The notes beneath the pieces are model-generated. The model worked only from the letters and a program-made list of their open reading frames with translations, searched no databases and was not told the origin of the DNA. Shown one piece after another: positions 53,167 to 62,563 of a stretch of 64,000 nucleotides of DNA; position 1 is the first letter of the stretch, and each line of letters starts with the position of its first letter. Source of the stretch: Streptomyces cynarae (GTDB lineage: Bacteria; Actinomycetota; Actinomycetes; Streptomycetales; Streptomycetaceae); assembly GCF_025642135.1 (NCBI RefSeq), contig NZ_CP106793.1, positions 1,178,001-1,242,000 of the forward strand, written 5' to 3'. A program made the position numbers and the translations under genes.

Positions 53167-54318
53167 CTACCCCTGTTTGAGGACACCCTCGTACAGGCGG
53201 ACCGTGCGCCGGGCCACCGCGTCCCAGCCGAACTCCCCCGCCGCGCGCTCCCGTCCGGCCTCGCCCATCCGCCGCGCGGCCACCGGATCGGCGAGGACGG
53301 CGTCGAGAGCACGTGCGAGGTGCTCCTCGAAGCCGTCGTCCACATCGACCAGCAGGCCGGTACGGCCGTCGTCCACGACCTCCGGAATGCCGCCGGTGCG
53401 CGAGGCCACCACGGCGGTGCCGCACGCCATGGCCTCCAGGTTGACGATGCCGAGCGGCTCGTACACCGACGGACAGACGAACACCGTGGCATGGGTGAGG
53501 AGCTGGATCACCTCGGGGCGCGGCAGCATCTTGGGGATCCAGTGCACGCCCTCACGGCCCCTGCTCAGCTCCTCGAACAGGTCACGGAACTCGCGGTCGA
53601 TCTCGGGGGTGTCCGGCGCGCCCGCGCACAGGACGACCTGGGCCGCCGGGTCGATGTGCCGCACCGCGCGCAGCAGATGGGGCACGCCCTTCTGGCGGGT
53701 GATCCGCCCGACGAACAGGACGTAGGGGCGGTCCGGGTCGACGCCGATGCGGGCGAGGACGTCCGTGCCGGGGTCCGGCCGGTACAGGGTGGTGTCGATG
53801 CCGTTGTGCACGACGTGGACCCGTGCCGGATCGAGGGCCGGGTAGCAGGCGAGGATGTCGTCGCGCATGGCGCCGGAGACGGCGATCACCGCGTCCGCGG
53901 CCTCGATCGCGGTGCGCTCCGCCCAGCTGGAGAGCGCGTACCCGCCGCCGAGCTGTTCGGCCTTCCAGGGGCGCAGCGGCTCCAGCGAGTGCGCGGTCAT
54001 CACGTGCGGGATGCCGTACAGCAGCTTGGCGAGGTGGCCGGCGAGGTTGGCGTACCAGGTGTGGGAGTGGACCAGGTCGCGGCCCTGGAGGGCGGCGGTC
54101 ATGGCCAGGTCCACGGAGAAGGTGCGCAGCGCCTCGTTGGCGGAGTCGAGGCCGCTCCACGGCCGGTGGCGTATGACGCCGCCCGCGCCGCCCTCACCCC
54201 AGCAGTGCACGTCGAGGTCGACGAGGGAGCGCAACTCCCGCGCGAGGAACTCGACATGGACGCCCGCACCGCCGTACACGTCCGGCGGGTACTCCCGGGT
54301 CAGCAGTCCCACACGCAC
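53167..54318 (-). CDS. glgA: GT4-type glycogen synthase / maltose-1-phosphate synthase (actinobacterial GlgA/GlgM)
   Basis: 383 residues. It opens MRVGLLTREYPPDVYGGAGV with the KTGG-like site replaced by YGGAGV, and later has FVGRITRQKGVPHLL and CPSVYEPLGIVNLEAMACG (the GT-B ExxxxxxE sugar-nucleotide site). In mycobacteria this actinobacterial type makes maltose-1-phosphate from ADP-glucose; here the adjacent glgC supplies that donor. The start is GTG 54318. glgA and glgC together feed glucan storage. Confidence 0.92.
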   Translation of the reverse strand: MRVGLLTREYPPDVYGGAGVHVEFLARELRSLVDLDVHCWGEGGAGGVIRHRPWSGLDSANEALRTFSVDLAMTAALQGRDLVHSHTWYANLAGHLAKLLYGIPHVMTAHSLEPLRPWKAEQLGGGYALSSWAERTAIEAADAVIAVSGAMRDDILACYPALDPARVHVVHNGIDTTLYRPDPGTDVLARIGVDPDRPYVLFVGRITRQKGVPHLLRAVRHIDPAAQVVLCAGAPDTPEIDREFRDLFEELSRGREGVHWIPKMLPRPEVIQLLTHATVFVCPSVYEPLGIVNLEAMACGTAVVASRTGGIPEVVDDGRTGLLVDVDDGFEEHLARALDAVLADPVAARRMGEAGRERAAGEFGWDAVARRTVRLYEGVLKQG

Positions 54319-54392
54319 CCGGTACCCCCTGTCTCAGCGGCTGGTTCCCACATGGTCACCCAGATGCGGCCGTTGCGGAAGACCACCTGTGT

Positions 54393-55109
54393 TCACTCGC
54401 GCCCCGGCGGGCGGTCGAAGCAGCAGTCGCCGCACAGTCCGCCCGCGGGCAGCCTGTAGTAGAGGCAGCAGCTGCGGCGGCGGCCGGTGGCGGGGTCCAG
54501 GGTGCCGGACAGCTCGGGGTGCGCGAACAGTCCAGCGGCGAGGGAGCGGGCCCGCTCCCGCACGTCCGTACGGCCGGTCTCCCGCGCCCAGCGGTCGACC
54601 ATGCGGACCGTGCCGGCGAGCGCGGAGCCCGCGTTGCCCCACAACAGCCGTGCGGAGACGCTGTGGCGCGCTCTGAGGACGGCCGCAAGGGGCGCGAGGT
54701 GTCCCTCACGTACGACCTTGTCGAGCGAGGCGACGGGCAGCGGGCGCACCTCGCTCAGCCAGAGGTCGTCGGGCACACCGCCCTCCGGGTCCCAGCGCAG
54801 CAGCCGGGGATCGAGGTCGGGCACCCGCCCGTACAGCGCTGCGCTGCCCAGCGCGACGGACCAGATCCGGGCCGCCAGGCCCTGGTGGGCGAGGGAGGCG
54901 GCGACCCGGAGCTCCGGTGCCCGGAGACTGTGCGCGACCTTGCGGATGCGCTCGGCCAGTGGATCCGCGCCGCCCTCCGGCGGCTCGGACGCGTACGCCT
55001 GCGCCAGCGTGGGCAACGCCCCACGCGGCGGTGCTCCGGTGCGCAGGACGAAGAAGCCGCCGAGCGCGCCCAGCGCCGAGAGGTCGGGGTCGAGGTCCAG
55101 GAGGTCCAC
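54393..55109 (-). CDS. FhuF-like (2Fe-2S)-binding protein
   Basis: About 238 residues. The C-terminal cysteine cluster CCLYYRLPAGGLCGDCCF has the CC-x(n)-C-x2-C layout of FhuF siderophore-iron reductases. The start is uncertain: GTG 55109 begins the conserved-looking VDLLDLDPDLSALGALGGF but has no clear ribosome site, and the frame stays open to 55241 through a repeat-like G/C stretch. It likely releases iron from ferri-siderophores in the cytoplasm. No siderophore transporter is adjacent. Confidence 0.82.
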   Translation of the reverse strand: MDLLDLDPDLSALGALGGFFVLRTGAPPRGALPTLAQAYASEPPEGGADPLAERIRKVAHSLRAPELRVAASLAHQGLAARIWSVALGSAALYGRVPDLDPRLLRWDPEGGVPDDLWLSEVRPLPVASLDKVVREGHLAPLAAVLRARHSVSARLLWGNAGSALAGTVRMVDRWARETGRTDVRERARSLAAGLFAHPELSGTLDPATGRRRSCCLYYRLPAGGLCGDCCFDRPPGRE

Positions 55110-55356
55110 GAGGTCAGTACTACCAAGCGCGCTGCGGGCTCCGGGCTTCGGGCTACGGCTCCGGGCTCCGGGACCGGCCCGTCGGCGCCCCTCTCGGGGA
55201 TGAGAGAAACGCTCTCGTACTCCATCGGCAGTATGACCCAATGGGTGCTCAGGGACGACGACGGGGAACAGCCTCGGGCGGCATCGTGTTGACCATGGAA
55301 GAAGACCGTTCGTCGCGCCGGGCCGCCCGCTCCGGCCCCACGCGAAGGAGTCGCTG

Positions 55357-56442
55357 ATGAGCGCCCTCGCGTTGTCCGTGCTCCTGTCGCTCGTCTCCGC
55401 CGTCGCGTACGCGGGCGGGGCGATCGTGCAGGAGCAGGTCGCCGTGTCCGCGCCCGGCCGGTCCTACGCGCCGCTGCGCAGGCCGGTCTGGTGGGCGGCG
55501 GTCGTGCTGAACGGTCTCGGCGGGCTGCTGCACGTGGCGGCGCTCGCCTACGGCCCCTTGAGCCTGGTCCAGCCGCTGGGCGCGCTGACCATCGTGTTCG
55601 CGCTGCCGATGGCGGCCCTGTGCGTGGGTCGCCGGGCGGGGACGACCGCCTGGCGCGGTGCCGTCATGGCGGCCGTGGGTCTCGCGGTCCTGCTGTCCCT
55701 GGTCGGCGTCTCCGACACGCACTCCCTCGGCGGCGCCCAGCGGATGACGCTGGCCCTGGTCACCGCCGGTGGCGTGATGACGCTGATGGTCGCGGGACGG
55801 GCGACGCACCGGCATCCGGCGGTGCGCAGCGTGCTGTTGGCGGTGGCGTCCGGTGTCGCGTTCGGCATGTCGTCGGTGTTCACCAAGACGGTCGCGGTGG
55901 ACTGGACCGGCGGGGTCTCCCTCGCGGACCTGCCGAGCCTGGCGGCGATAGGCGTCTTCGCGACGGCCGGTCTGCTGCTGTCGCAGGCCTCCTACCGGGG
56001 CGCGGGCCTCGCGGCACCGCTCGCCACGCTGACCGTCGTCAATCCGGTGGCGGCGGCCGCGGTGGGCATCACCCTGTTCGGCGAGACCTTCCGCTACGGC
56101 ACCACGGGCACCGTACTCGCCCTGGTCTGCGGTGTTCTCGCCGCCGGCGGACTGATCCTGCTGACCACGGAGCGGATCGACGGCGAGCGGCGCCCGACGG
56201 CGGTCGGCGAGGCCGTCAGGGAGGCCGTGGGCGAGCCGTGGCCGAAGGCGCGGTCGGTCCCGGAGCCTGCGACGCCCGTGCGGAAGACGGTCCCGGGCGA
56301 GCGGGGCATGGTCGAGAAGGCGTACGAGGACTGGGATCCCGCCGCGTACGGCGAGCCGTCGCGCCCGTACGACCCCCTGCACACCGGGGTGTTCATTCCG
56401 GCGCCCGTCCCGGACCGGCATCGCGCTCGGGCGGGGTCCTGA
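55357..56442 (+). CDS. DMT/EamA-type transporter with acidic C-terminal tail
   Basis: 361 residues. About nine or ten membrane segments fill residues 1-270, with the paired EamA repeat (LSLVQPLGALTIVFALPMAA and LAAPLATLTVVNPVAAAAVG). A soluble tail of about 85 residues (EDWDPAAYGEPSRPYDPLHT) follows and is unusual for the family. GAAGGAG precedes ATG 55357. A 20-codon frame (55295-55357) ends on the start as TGATG. The substrate is unknown. It converges with the M23 gene. Confidence 0.88.
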   Translation: MSALALSVLLSLVSAVAYAGGAIVQEQVAVSAPGRSYAPLRRPVWWAAVVLNGLGGLLHVAALAYGPLSLVQPLGALTIVFALPMAALCVGRRAGTTAWRGAVMAAVGLAVLLSLVGVSDTHSLGGAQRMTLALVTAGGVMTLMVAGRATHRHPAVRSVLLAVASGVAFGMSSVFTKTVAVDWTGGVSLADLPSLAAIGVFATAGLLLSQASYRGAGLAAPLATLTVVNPVAAAAVGITLFGETFRYGTTGTVLALVCGVLAAGGLILLTTERIDGERRPTAVGEAVREAVGEPWPKARSVPEPATPVRKTVPGERGMVEKAYEDWDPAAYGEPSRPYDPLHTGVFIPAPVPDRHRARAGS

Positions 56443-56477
56443 CCGGTCCGGTCCCGTCGGTATCGGCCCGACCGGTG

Positions 56478-57710
<1,233 letters not shown>

Positions 57711-57866
57711 TCAGGAGGGGCAAAAGTAAATGCCGCGAACAGGCCATGACAAGACGGGGAATCGGTCGCTCCGTCTCGTGAACTGGCCGGGAATCGCGCC
57801 TGGTTGTGGTTGCGGCCGGCGGAGGGAACTGCCGGGGTGCGCGCGTGGCGCCTGCTCCCCGGCGGG

Positions 57867-57927
57867 AGACCCCGGACGGCGGTGGCAGACCACGGACGGC
57901 ATCGGGAGATTCCGGATGTGCGGCGGG
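57867..57927. repeat. Three imperfect 20-bp tandem repeats between the M23 and gnd genes
   Basis: Units begin AGACCCCGGACGGC (57867), AGACCACGGACGGC (57887) and AGATTCCGGATG (57907), spaced 20 bp, about two helix turns, so each would face the same side of the DNA. They lie about 120-185 nt before gnd and a similar distance before the M23 gene. Nothing else in 57690-58050 looks like a gene; a short AGACGG/CCGTCT hairpin is at 57752-57776. Confidence 0.6.
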
Positions 57928-58050
57928 TGTACCGGCGCGTCACGATGGTCACCGGGCAATACTGACCAGCACGAGCGGCACCACCCTTCGATGATGTCGT
58001 CCGGACCGAACCGGCACCGCCGATTCCAGGACCTCTAGGAGCCAACCGTT

Positions 58051-59490
58051 ATGAGCACTTCAGCCCAGATCGGCGTCACGGGTCTCGCGGTCATGGGCCG
58101 CAACCTCGCCCGTAACTTCGCGCGCAACGGCTACGCGGTCGCCCTGCACAACCGGACCGTGTCACGGACCCATGAACTGGTGAAGGAGTTCGGACACGAG
58201 GGCGACTTCGTGCCGACCGAGTCCGCCGAGGACTTCGTGGCGGCGCTGGAGCGGCCACGGCGCCTGATGATCATGGTGAAGGCGGGCGGGCCTACGGACG
58301 CAGTGATCCAGGAGTTCGCGCCGCTGCTCGAGCCCGGTGACATGATCATCGACGGCGGCAACGCGCACTTCGCGGACACCCGCCGCCGCGAGAAGGAACT
58401 GCGGGAGCAGGGCATCCACTTCGTCGGCACCGGCATCTCCGGAGGCGAGGAGGGCGCGCTGCACGGGCCGAGCATCATGCCGGGCGGCTCGGCCGAGTCG
58501 TACGAGTCGCTGGGTCCGATGCTGGAGAAGATCTCCGCGAAGGCGAAGGACGGCGCGCCGTGTGTGACCCACGTCGGCCCGGACGGCGCCGGGCACTTCG
58601 TGAAGATGGTGCACAACGGCATCGAGTACGCCGACATGCAGCTGATCGGCGAGGCGTACCAGTTGCTGCGCGACGTCGCCGGCTACTCCCCCGCCGAGAT
58701 CGCGGAGATCTTCCGCACCTGGAACACCGGCCGCCTGGACTCGTACCTGATCGAGATCACGGCGGAGGTGCTCTCCCACGTGGACGCGGCGACGGGCAAG
58801 CCGTTCGTGGACGTGGTCCAGGACCAGGCGGAGCAGAAGGGCACCGGCCGCTGGACGGTGCAGATCGCGCTGGACCTCGGCGTTCCGGTGTCCGGCATCG
58901 CGGAGGCGGTCTTCGCCCGCTCGCTGTCCGGGCACACGGCGCTGCGCGAGGCGTCGCGGGGTCTGGCCGGGCCCAAGGCGTCACCGCTCGGCATGTCCGA
59001 GGCGGCGGCCTTCGCGGACCGGGTGGAGCAGGCGCTGTACGCGTCGAAGATCGTGTCGTACACCCAGGGCTTCCACGAGATCGCGTCGGGCAGCGCCGAG
59101 TACGACTGGAACATCGACCTCGGCGAGGTGGCGTCCATCTGGCGCGGCGGCTGCATCATCCGCGCGGCGTTCCTGGACCGCATCCGCTCGGCGTACGACG
59201 CCCGGGCGGACCTGCCGAGCCTGCTGTCGGACGAGACGTTCGCACAGGAGATCGCCGCGGCGCAGGACGACTGGCGCGAGGTCCTGGTGGCCGCGACCCG
59301 CCAGGGCGTGCCGACGCCGGGCTTCTCCGCGGCCCTCGCCTACTACGACGCCCTGCGCGCGGAGCGGCTGCCGGCCGCGCTGACCCAGGGGCAGCGTGAC
59401 TTCTTCGGAGCGCACACGTACCGGCGGACGGACCGTGCGGGGTCGTTCCACACGCTGTGGGGCGGGGACCGGTCCGAGGTCGAGGCGTAG
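58051..59490 (+). CDS. gndA: 6-phosphogluconate dehydrogenase, NADP+-dependent, decarboxylating
   Basis: 479 residues, the normal long form. Motifs: GVTGLAVMGRNLARNFARNG (coenzyme), FVGTGISGGEEGALHGPSIM and GHFVKMVHNGIEYADMQLIG (catalytic Lys). It oxidises 6-phosphogluconate to ribulose-5-phosphate with release of CO2 and NADPH. AGGAG lies upstream of ATG 58051. It is a single gene followed by a strong terminator. Streptomycetes often carry two such enzymes. Confidence 0.96.
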   Translation: MSTSAQIGVTGLAVMGRNLARNFARNGYAVALHNRTVSRTHELVKEFGHEGDFVPTESAEDFVAALERPRRLMIMVKAGGPTDAVIQEFAPLLEPGDMIIDGGNAHFADTRRREKELREQGIHFVGTGISGGEEGALHGPSIMPGGSAESYESLGPMLEKISAKAKDGAPCVTHVGPDGAGHFVKMVHNGIEYADMQLIGEAYQLLRDVAGYSPAEIAEIFRTWNTGRLDSYLIEITAEVLSHVDAATGKPFVDVVQDQAEQKGTGRWTVQIALDLGVPVSGIAEAVFARSLSGHTALREASRGLAGPKASPLGMSEAAAFADRVEQALYASKIVSYTQGFHEIASGSAEYDWNIDLGEVASIWRGGCIIRAAFLDRIRSAYDARADLPSLLSDETFAQEIAAAQDDWREVLVAATRQGVPTPGFSAALAYYDALRAERLPAALTQGQRDFFGAHTYRRTDRAGSFHTLWGGDRSEVEA

Positions 59491-59681
59491 GGCGCGGGGC
59501 GGCGCAGAGGCCGGCAGCTCGGGACTTCTGGGGTGGCGGCTCGGGGGCTTCGGGGGCTTCGTGGGTGGGCGCCTCGGGGGCTTCGGGGGTGGGCGGCTCT
59601 TGGGTCACCGGACGCGGCGTGCCGGTCCGTCGGCGTCCGGGTACGGCAGTGGCCGAGGACGGCAGTGGCCGAGACGGCATT

Positions 59682-59718
59682 GGCCCGGTGCACGGTGTTT
59701 CCGCCAGTGCACCGGGCC
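59682..59718. terminator. Bidirectional terminator between gnd and the proline-rich gene
   Basis: A perfect 12-bp stem (GGCCCGGTGCAC and its complement) with a 13-nt loop, lying between two converging genes (ends at 59490 and 59744). The preceding 59490-59680 holds short direct repeats (GGGGGCTTCGGGGG, ACGGCAGTGGCCGAG). Confidence 0.8.
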
Positions 59719-59743
59719 GATGTGCTTTGCGTGTCGGGGCGCC

Positions 59744-60109
59744 CTACGAAAGGGGTGGCCCCGGTTCTCCGGGTTCGGGGACGGGGTCCGGGCCCGGCGG
59801 TTTCGGGATCGGCGACGGGGGCGGCTCCGGAGTGGGTACCGGCCCCGGGCCGGGGTGCGGACGGTCGGGGCCCGGTTCGGGGTGGGGGCGGTCGGGACCC
59901 GGTCCCGGCGGCACCGGCTCGGGTCCCGGGGGCGTGGGGCCGGGTGCCGGAGGTGTCGGCTCGGGTTCCGGTGGCGCGGGCCCCGGTTCAGGGGGCGCGG
60001 GCTCAGGCCCCGGCGCGGGGCCCGGTTCGGGGGTCGGCTCCGGTCCCGGGGTCGGTCCCGGTCCGGGTGGTGGTCCCGGCTGTGCGGGATCGGGGAACGG
60101 ATGCGTCAT
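59744..60109 (-). CDS. Small proline/glycine-rich protein (121 residues)
   Basis: ATG 60109 follows GGAGGG. After MTHPFPDPAQPG almost the whole protein is Pro with Gly, Glu and Thr in PxPG/PEP units. There is no signal peptide or membrane segment, and it is probably unstructured. Repeat-driven slippage could change its length. The opposite strand is also open here (Gly-rich), but lacks a start and ribosome site. Its function is unknown. Confidence 0.55.
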   Translation of the reverse strand: MTHPFPDPAQPGPPPGPGPTPGPEPTPEPGPAPGPEPAPPEPGPAPPEPEPTPPAPGPTPPGPEPVPPGPGPDRPHPEPGPDRPHPGPGPVPTPEPPPSPIPKPPGPDPVPEPGEPGPPLS

Positions 60110-60270
60110 CGTGCCCTCCAGCCAGTCGTACGTCGGCCTGGACTTGTCCCCCGGGTACCCGGCCGCCGTACGGGCACTCCCCCCGTCGCGGGACGGGCCG
60201 GGGCCCGACCGGACCACCTCGGACCCCCGCGGCCGGTCCGGGCACACCGCACGGCGGCGCCGGCCACCGG

Positions 60271-60954
60271 TCAGCCGTGCGAACCGTTCCGAGGGCCGTG
60301 TGAACCGGCCCGAGGACCATGTGCCGCCGCGGTGGCCGCAGCGGCGAGTCCGAGCTCCGGGCTGGACAGGACGGGGACGGTGGTCGCGGTCAGGTGCCGG
60401 GCCGGGGCCATGGACGCCTGGGCGAGGACGATCGCGTCGGCGTCGGTGACCGCGTCTGCGGCGTCGGCGATCACCCTGAGGTAGCCGTCGGTGTCCCCGG
60501 CCTCGAAACGCGCCCACGCGTCGTCGACGAGCAGGCTGCGCGGTTCGACGGGACCTCGACCCACCGCCTCCTCGCGCACCAGGGCGACGGTCGGCTCCAG
60601 GGTGCTCTCCAGCGCGGCGACGACGACGATCCGGGACCCTTTGGCCACCGCGGCCGCGGCCATCGGCCGGTCCACGCGCAGCACCGGCACACCGACGTCC
60701 GCGCGCTCGGCGACCGCGCCGATGGTCGAGCAGGTGCACAGCACGGCGCGGGCGCCCGCCGCGACGACCCCTCGCAGGACGTCCCGGACGTCGTCGGCCA
60801 CGGCGCCGTACGCGCGGGCGCGGTCCAGCAGCTCCGTCGCCACGTGGTGCGTCAGGCCGAGCTCCGGATGGGCCGCGTCGCGCAGGGCCTCGAAGACGGG
60901 GACGTGGACCGGCGAGGTGTGCAGCAGGGCGAGCGGGCCGGTGTGCGGGGTCAC
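60271..60954 (-). CDS. Asp/Glu racemase-superfamily protein with one catalytic cysteine, coupled to panD
   Basis: 227 residues. The first active-site Cys is present in [12 protein letters not shown], but the second position, normally GCT/GCxG, reads [11 protein letters not shown], so the second Cys is replaced. Racemases need both; decarboxylase- or isomerase-like relatives can use one. GTG 60954 overlaps the panD stop as GTGA, so the two are coupled. A role near aspartate or beta-alanine is suggested by position only. The C-terminal tail has short [10 protein letters not shown] repeats. Confidence 0.82.
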   Translation of the reverse strand: MTPHTGPLALLHTSPVHVPVFEALRDAAHPELGLTHHVATELLDRARAYGAVADDVRDVLRGVVAAGARAVLCTCSTIGAVAERADVGVPVLRVDRPMAAAAVAKGSRIVVVAALESTLEPTVALVREEAVGRGPVEPRSLLVDDAWARFEAGDTDGYLRVIADAADAVTDADAIVLAQASMAPARHLTATTVPVLSSPELGLAAAATAAAHGPRAGSHGPRNGSHG

Positions 60955-61373
60955 CCGGCGGCCATGGCCTGCGGGCTGCGCTCCTGGTCCGAGCCCGGTA
61001 CCGGGGCGGACGGATCGGCGCCCAGGGCCACGATCCGGTTCTCCCCGTCCACGTGCACCACCCGAGGCCGCAGGCTCCGTGCCTCGGCGTCGGAGACCTG
61101 GGCGTAGCTGATGATGATCACAAGGTCGCCGGGGTGGACCAGATGGGCCGCGGCTCCGTTGATGCCGATGACACCGGATCCGCGCTCGCCCTCGATGACG
61201 TACGTCTCCAGGCGGGCGCCGTTGGTGATGTCGACGATGTGGACCAGCTCCCCGGGAAGCAGGTCGGCGGCGTCGAGGAGGTCGGCGTCGATGGTCACCG
61301 ATCCCACGTAGTGCAGGTCGGCCTGAGTGACGGTGGCACGGTGGATCTTCGACTTGAACATCGTACGAAACAC
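60951..61373 (-). CDS. panD: Aspartate 1-decarboxylase
   Basis: 140 residues from GTG 61373 (GGGAG six nt upstream); ATG 61361 would give 136. The family opening is [20 protein letters not shown], followed by YVGSVTID with the Gly-Ser self-cleavage site that makes the pyruvoyl group. It converts aspartate to beta-alanine for pantothenate and coenzyme A. Its C-terminal 20 residues are longer than usual. The racemase-like gene follows with a 4-nt overlap; other pan genes are not in the window. Confidence 0.93.
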   Translation of the reverse strand: MFRTMFKSKIHRATVTQADLHYVGSVTIDADLLDAADLLPGELVHIVDITNGARLETYVIEGERGSGVIGINGAAAHLVHPGDLVIIISYAQVSDAEARSLRPRVVHVDGENRIVALGADPSAPVPGSDQERSPQAMAAG

Positions 61374-61609
61374 GGAGTACTCCCGATTTGTCTGCTCCCT
61401 GCCAGCTTTCTGCAGGTCAAGGGCGCCTTCACTGTACACCGGCACGTGTCGGACCCGAAGATTGTCAGGAACATCGGTTCACTCTGGGAAGAAGGCTCCC
61501 TGCCTGCGCTTTCGCGCGGACCAGGCTGTTGCGAGGCCGCCCACCAGGCGTCTGCTCGGACAGCCGTCTCGGAATGTGTGGGGATCGACGCTGCCCAGAT
61601 GCTGACTTG

Positions 61610-61626
61610 CCTGATGAGACATCAGG
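61610..61626. promoter_or_regulatory. Isolated palindrome CCTGATG-AGA-CATCAGG
   Basis: A perfect 7-3-7 inverted repeat in an A/T-richer patch, about 240 nt upstream of panD and far from any rightward gene. It has the shape of a TetR/GntR-type operator. No cognate regulator gene is nearby. Confidence 0.45.
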
Positions 61627-61999
61627 TGGCGCGATGGCCGAAACGGTCAACGGGTGGCAACCAACCGGCCACACCGCGAGGTTGCGAGCCTCACCCCCCT
61701 GAGACCATGCACCGCCACGAACCGGCGTATCGCGGTGGTGAGCCCGAGGTGAGGTCCGCCGCCGGGCGCGGTGTCCACGATCCGTGCGGCAGCCTACTGC
61801 GAGCTCCTCGGTGTCGCGGACCGGCGGCGCCGCCGGCACGCCACGCGCGAGGACGGCTCCGGTGGTGACGCCGGCTGGACGGCCGGACACGCCGGCGTCG
61901 CACCGGGCACCGACCGGAATCCGAGTGCGGCGGCACCACCGCCCCGAGCCGACCGCAGCTGGGCCGTTCCCCCCAGGCGAGACCGCCGGCTACGCCTCA

Positions 62000-62035
62000 C
62001 CCGCAACGCGCGCAGGGGTACGCGCGCGTTGCGGG
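62000..62035 (-). terminator. Terminator of the DUF5302 gene
   Basis: A perfect 14-bp stem (CCCGCAACGCGCGC and its complement) with an 8-nt loop, about 75 nt past the leftward stop at 62109. Confidence 0.8.
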
Positions 62036-62108
62036 CCACTGCACGGGGCGCGTGAGTGAGTGGCGCTCGGAGTGCTGGTTGAGCGGCCAGATCGCGGGAC
62101 TTGTCGAC

Positions 62109-62351
62109 TCAGCCGCCGCTCTTACGCCTGAACGACCGCTGGCTCGCAGCCGGGCCGTGCGCCGCACGCACCTTCGACGCATCGGGGTTTGCGGCAACAT
62201 CGGCGGCGTCCGCCTGCGCACCGCGCTTACGCGCCAAGGCTTCGCGGAACTTGCGCTTGAGGTCGTGGTTGCCGTCGCTGTCCGGCGCCACAGGGGACGT
62301 CTCGGAGGCAGCCGGCTCCGAACCTTCCGTAGATACGGGCTCTGCGGTCAT
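62109..62351 (-). CDS. DUF5302 family small protein
   Basis: 80 residues from ATG 62351 (AGGAGGT six nt upstream). The conserved C-half DLKRKFREALARKRGAQAD and VRAAHGPAASQRSFRRKSGG is the DUF5302 pattern, basic and mostly helical. The N-half is acidic and Ser/Pro/Glu-rich. The function is unknown; it is widespread in streptomycetes. Confidence 0.88.
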   Translation of the reverse strand: MTAEPVSTEGSEPAASETSPVAPDSDGNHDLKRKFREALARKRGAQADAADVAANPDASKVRAAHGPAASQRSFRRKSGG

Positions 62352-62563
62352 GGTGACCTCCTGGGTTCGGGGGTGGGCAAGCACAGCTTGTCATGCCGGG
62401 CGCAGTGCGGGGCGCCGGCAACGTCATCCTGCTCCGCTTCGGCCGGTATCCCTCTCGTGACCAAGGGCGTTCGCTTCGTAGGTGACGCGCACAGGACGGC
62501 TTTGGTCCGGGCCGAGGGTTGTCGATCCCGTGGCCGGCACGTTCACTGCCATGGCAACGACTC

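Larger units (their letters stand above)
61374..62108. other. 735-bp region with no assignable gene
   Basis: It holds the panD promoter region, an isolated 17-bp palindrome at 61610-61626 and the terminator at 62000-62035. A 22-codon frame at 61634 (MAETVNGWQPTGHTARLR) and a 94-codon frame at 61771 have no ribosome site and no known motif. It may be the remains of a lost gene. Confidence 0.4.

Noticed and set aside
54393..55241. The full 282-codon version of the FhuF-like gene
   Set aside because: The first 44 codons come from a short-repeat GGGCTCCGGG stretch without ribosome site; GTG 55109 starts the conserved-looking part.
59457..60449. A 330-codon rightward glycine-rich frame that looks like a PE-PGRS or collagen-like protein
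   Set aside because: It overlaps the end of gnd, has no ribosome site, and is antisense to a proline-rich gene that has one. Gly-rich is the expected complement of Pro-rich codons.
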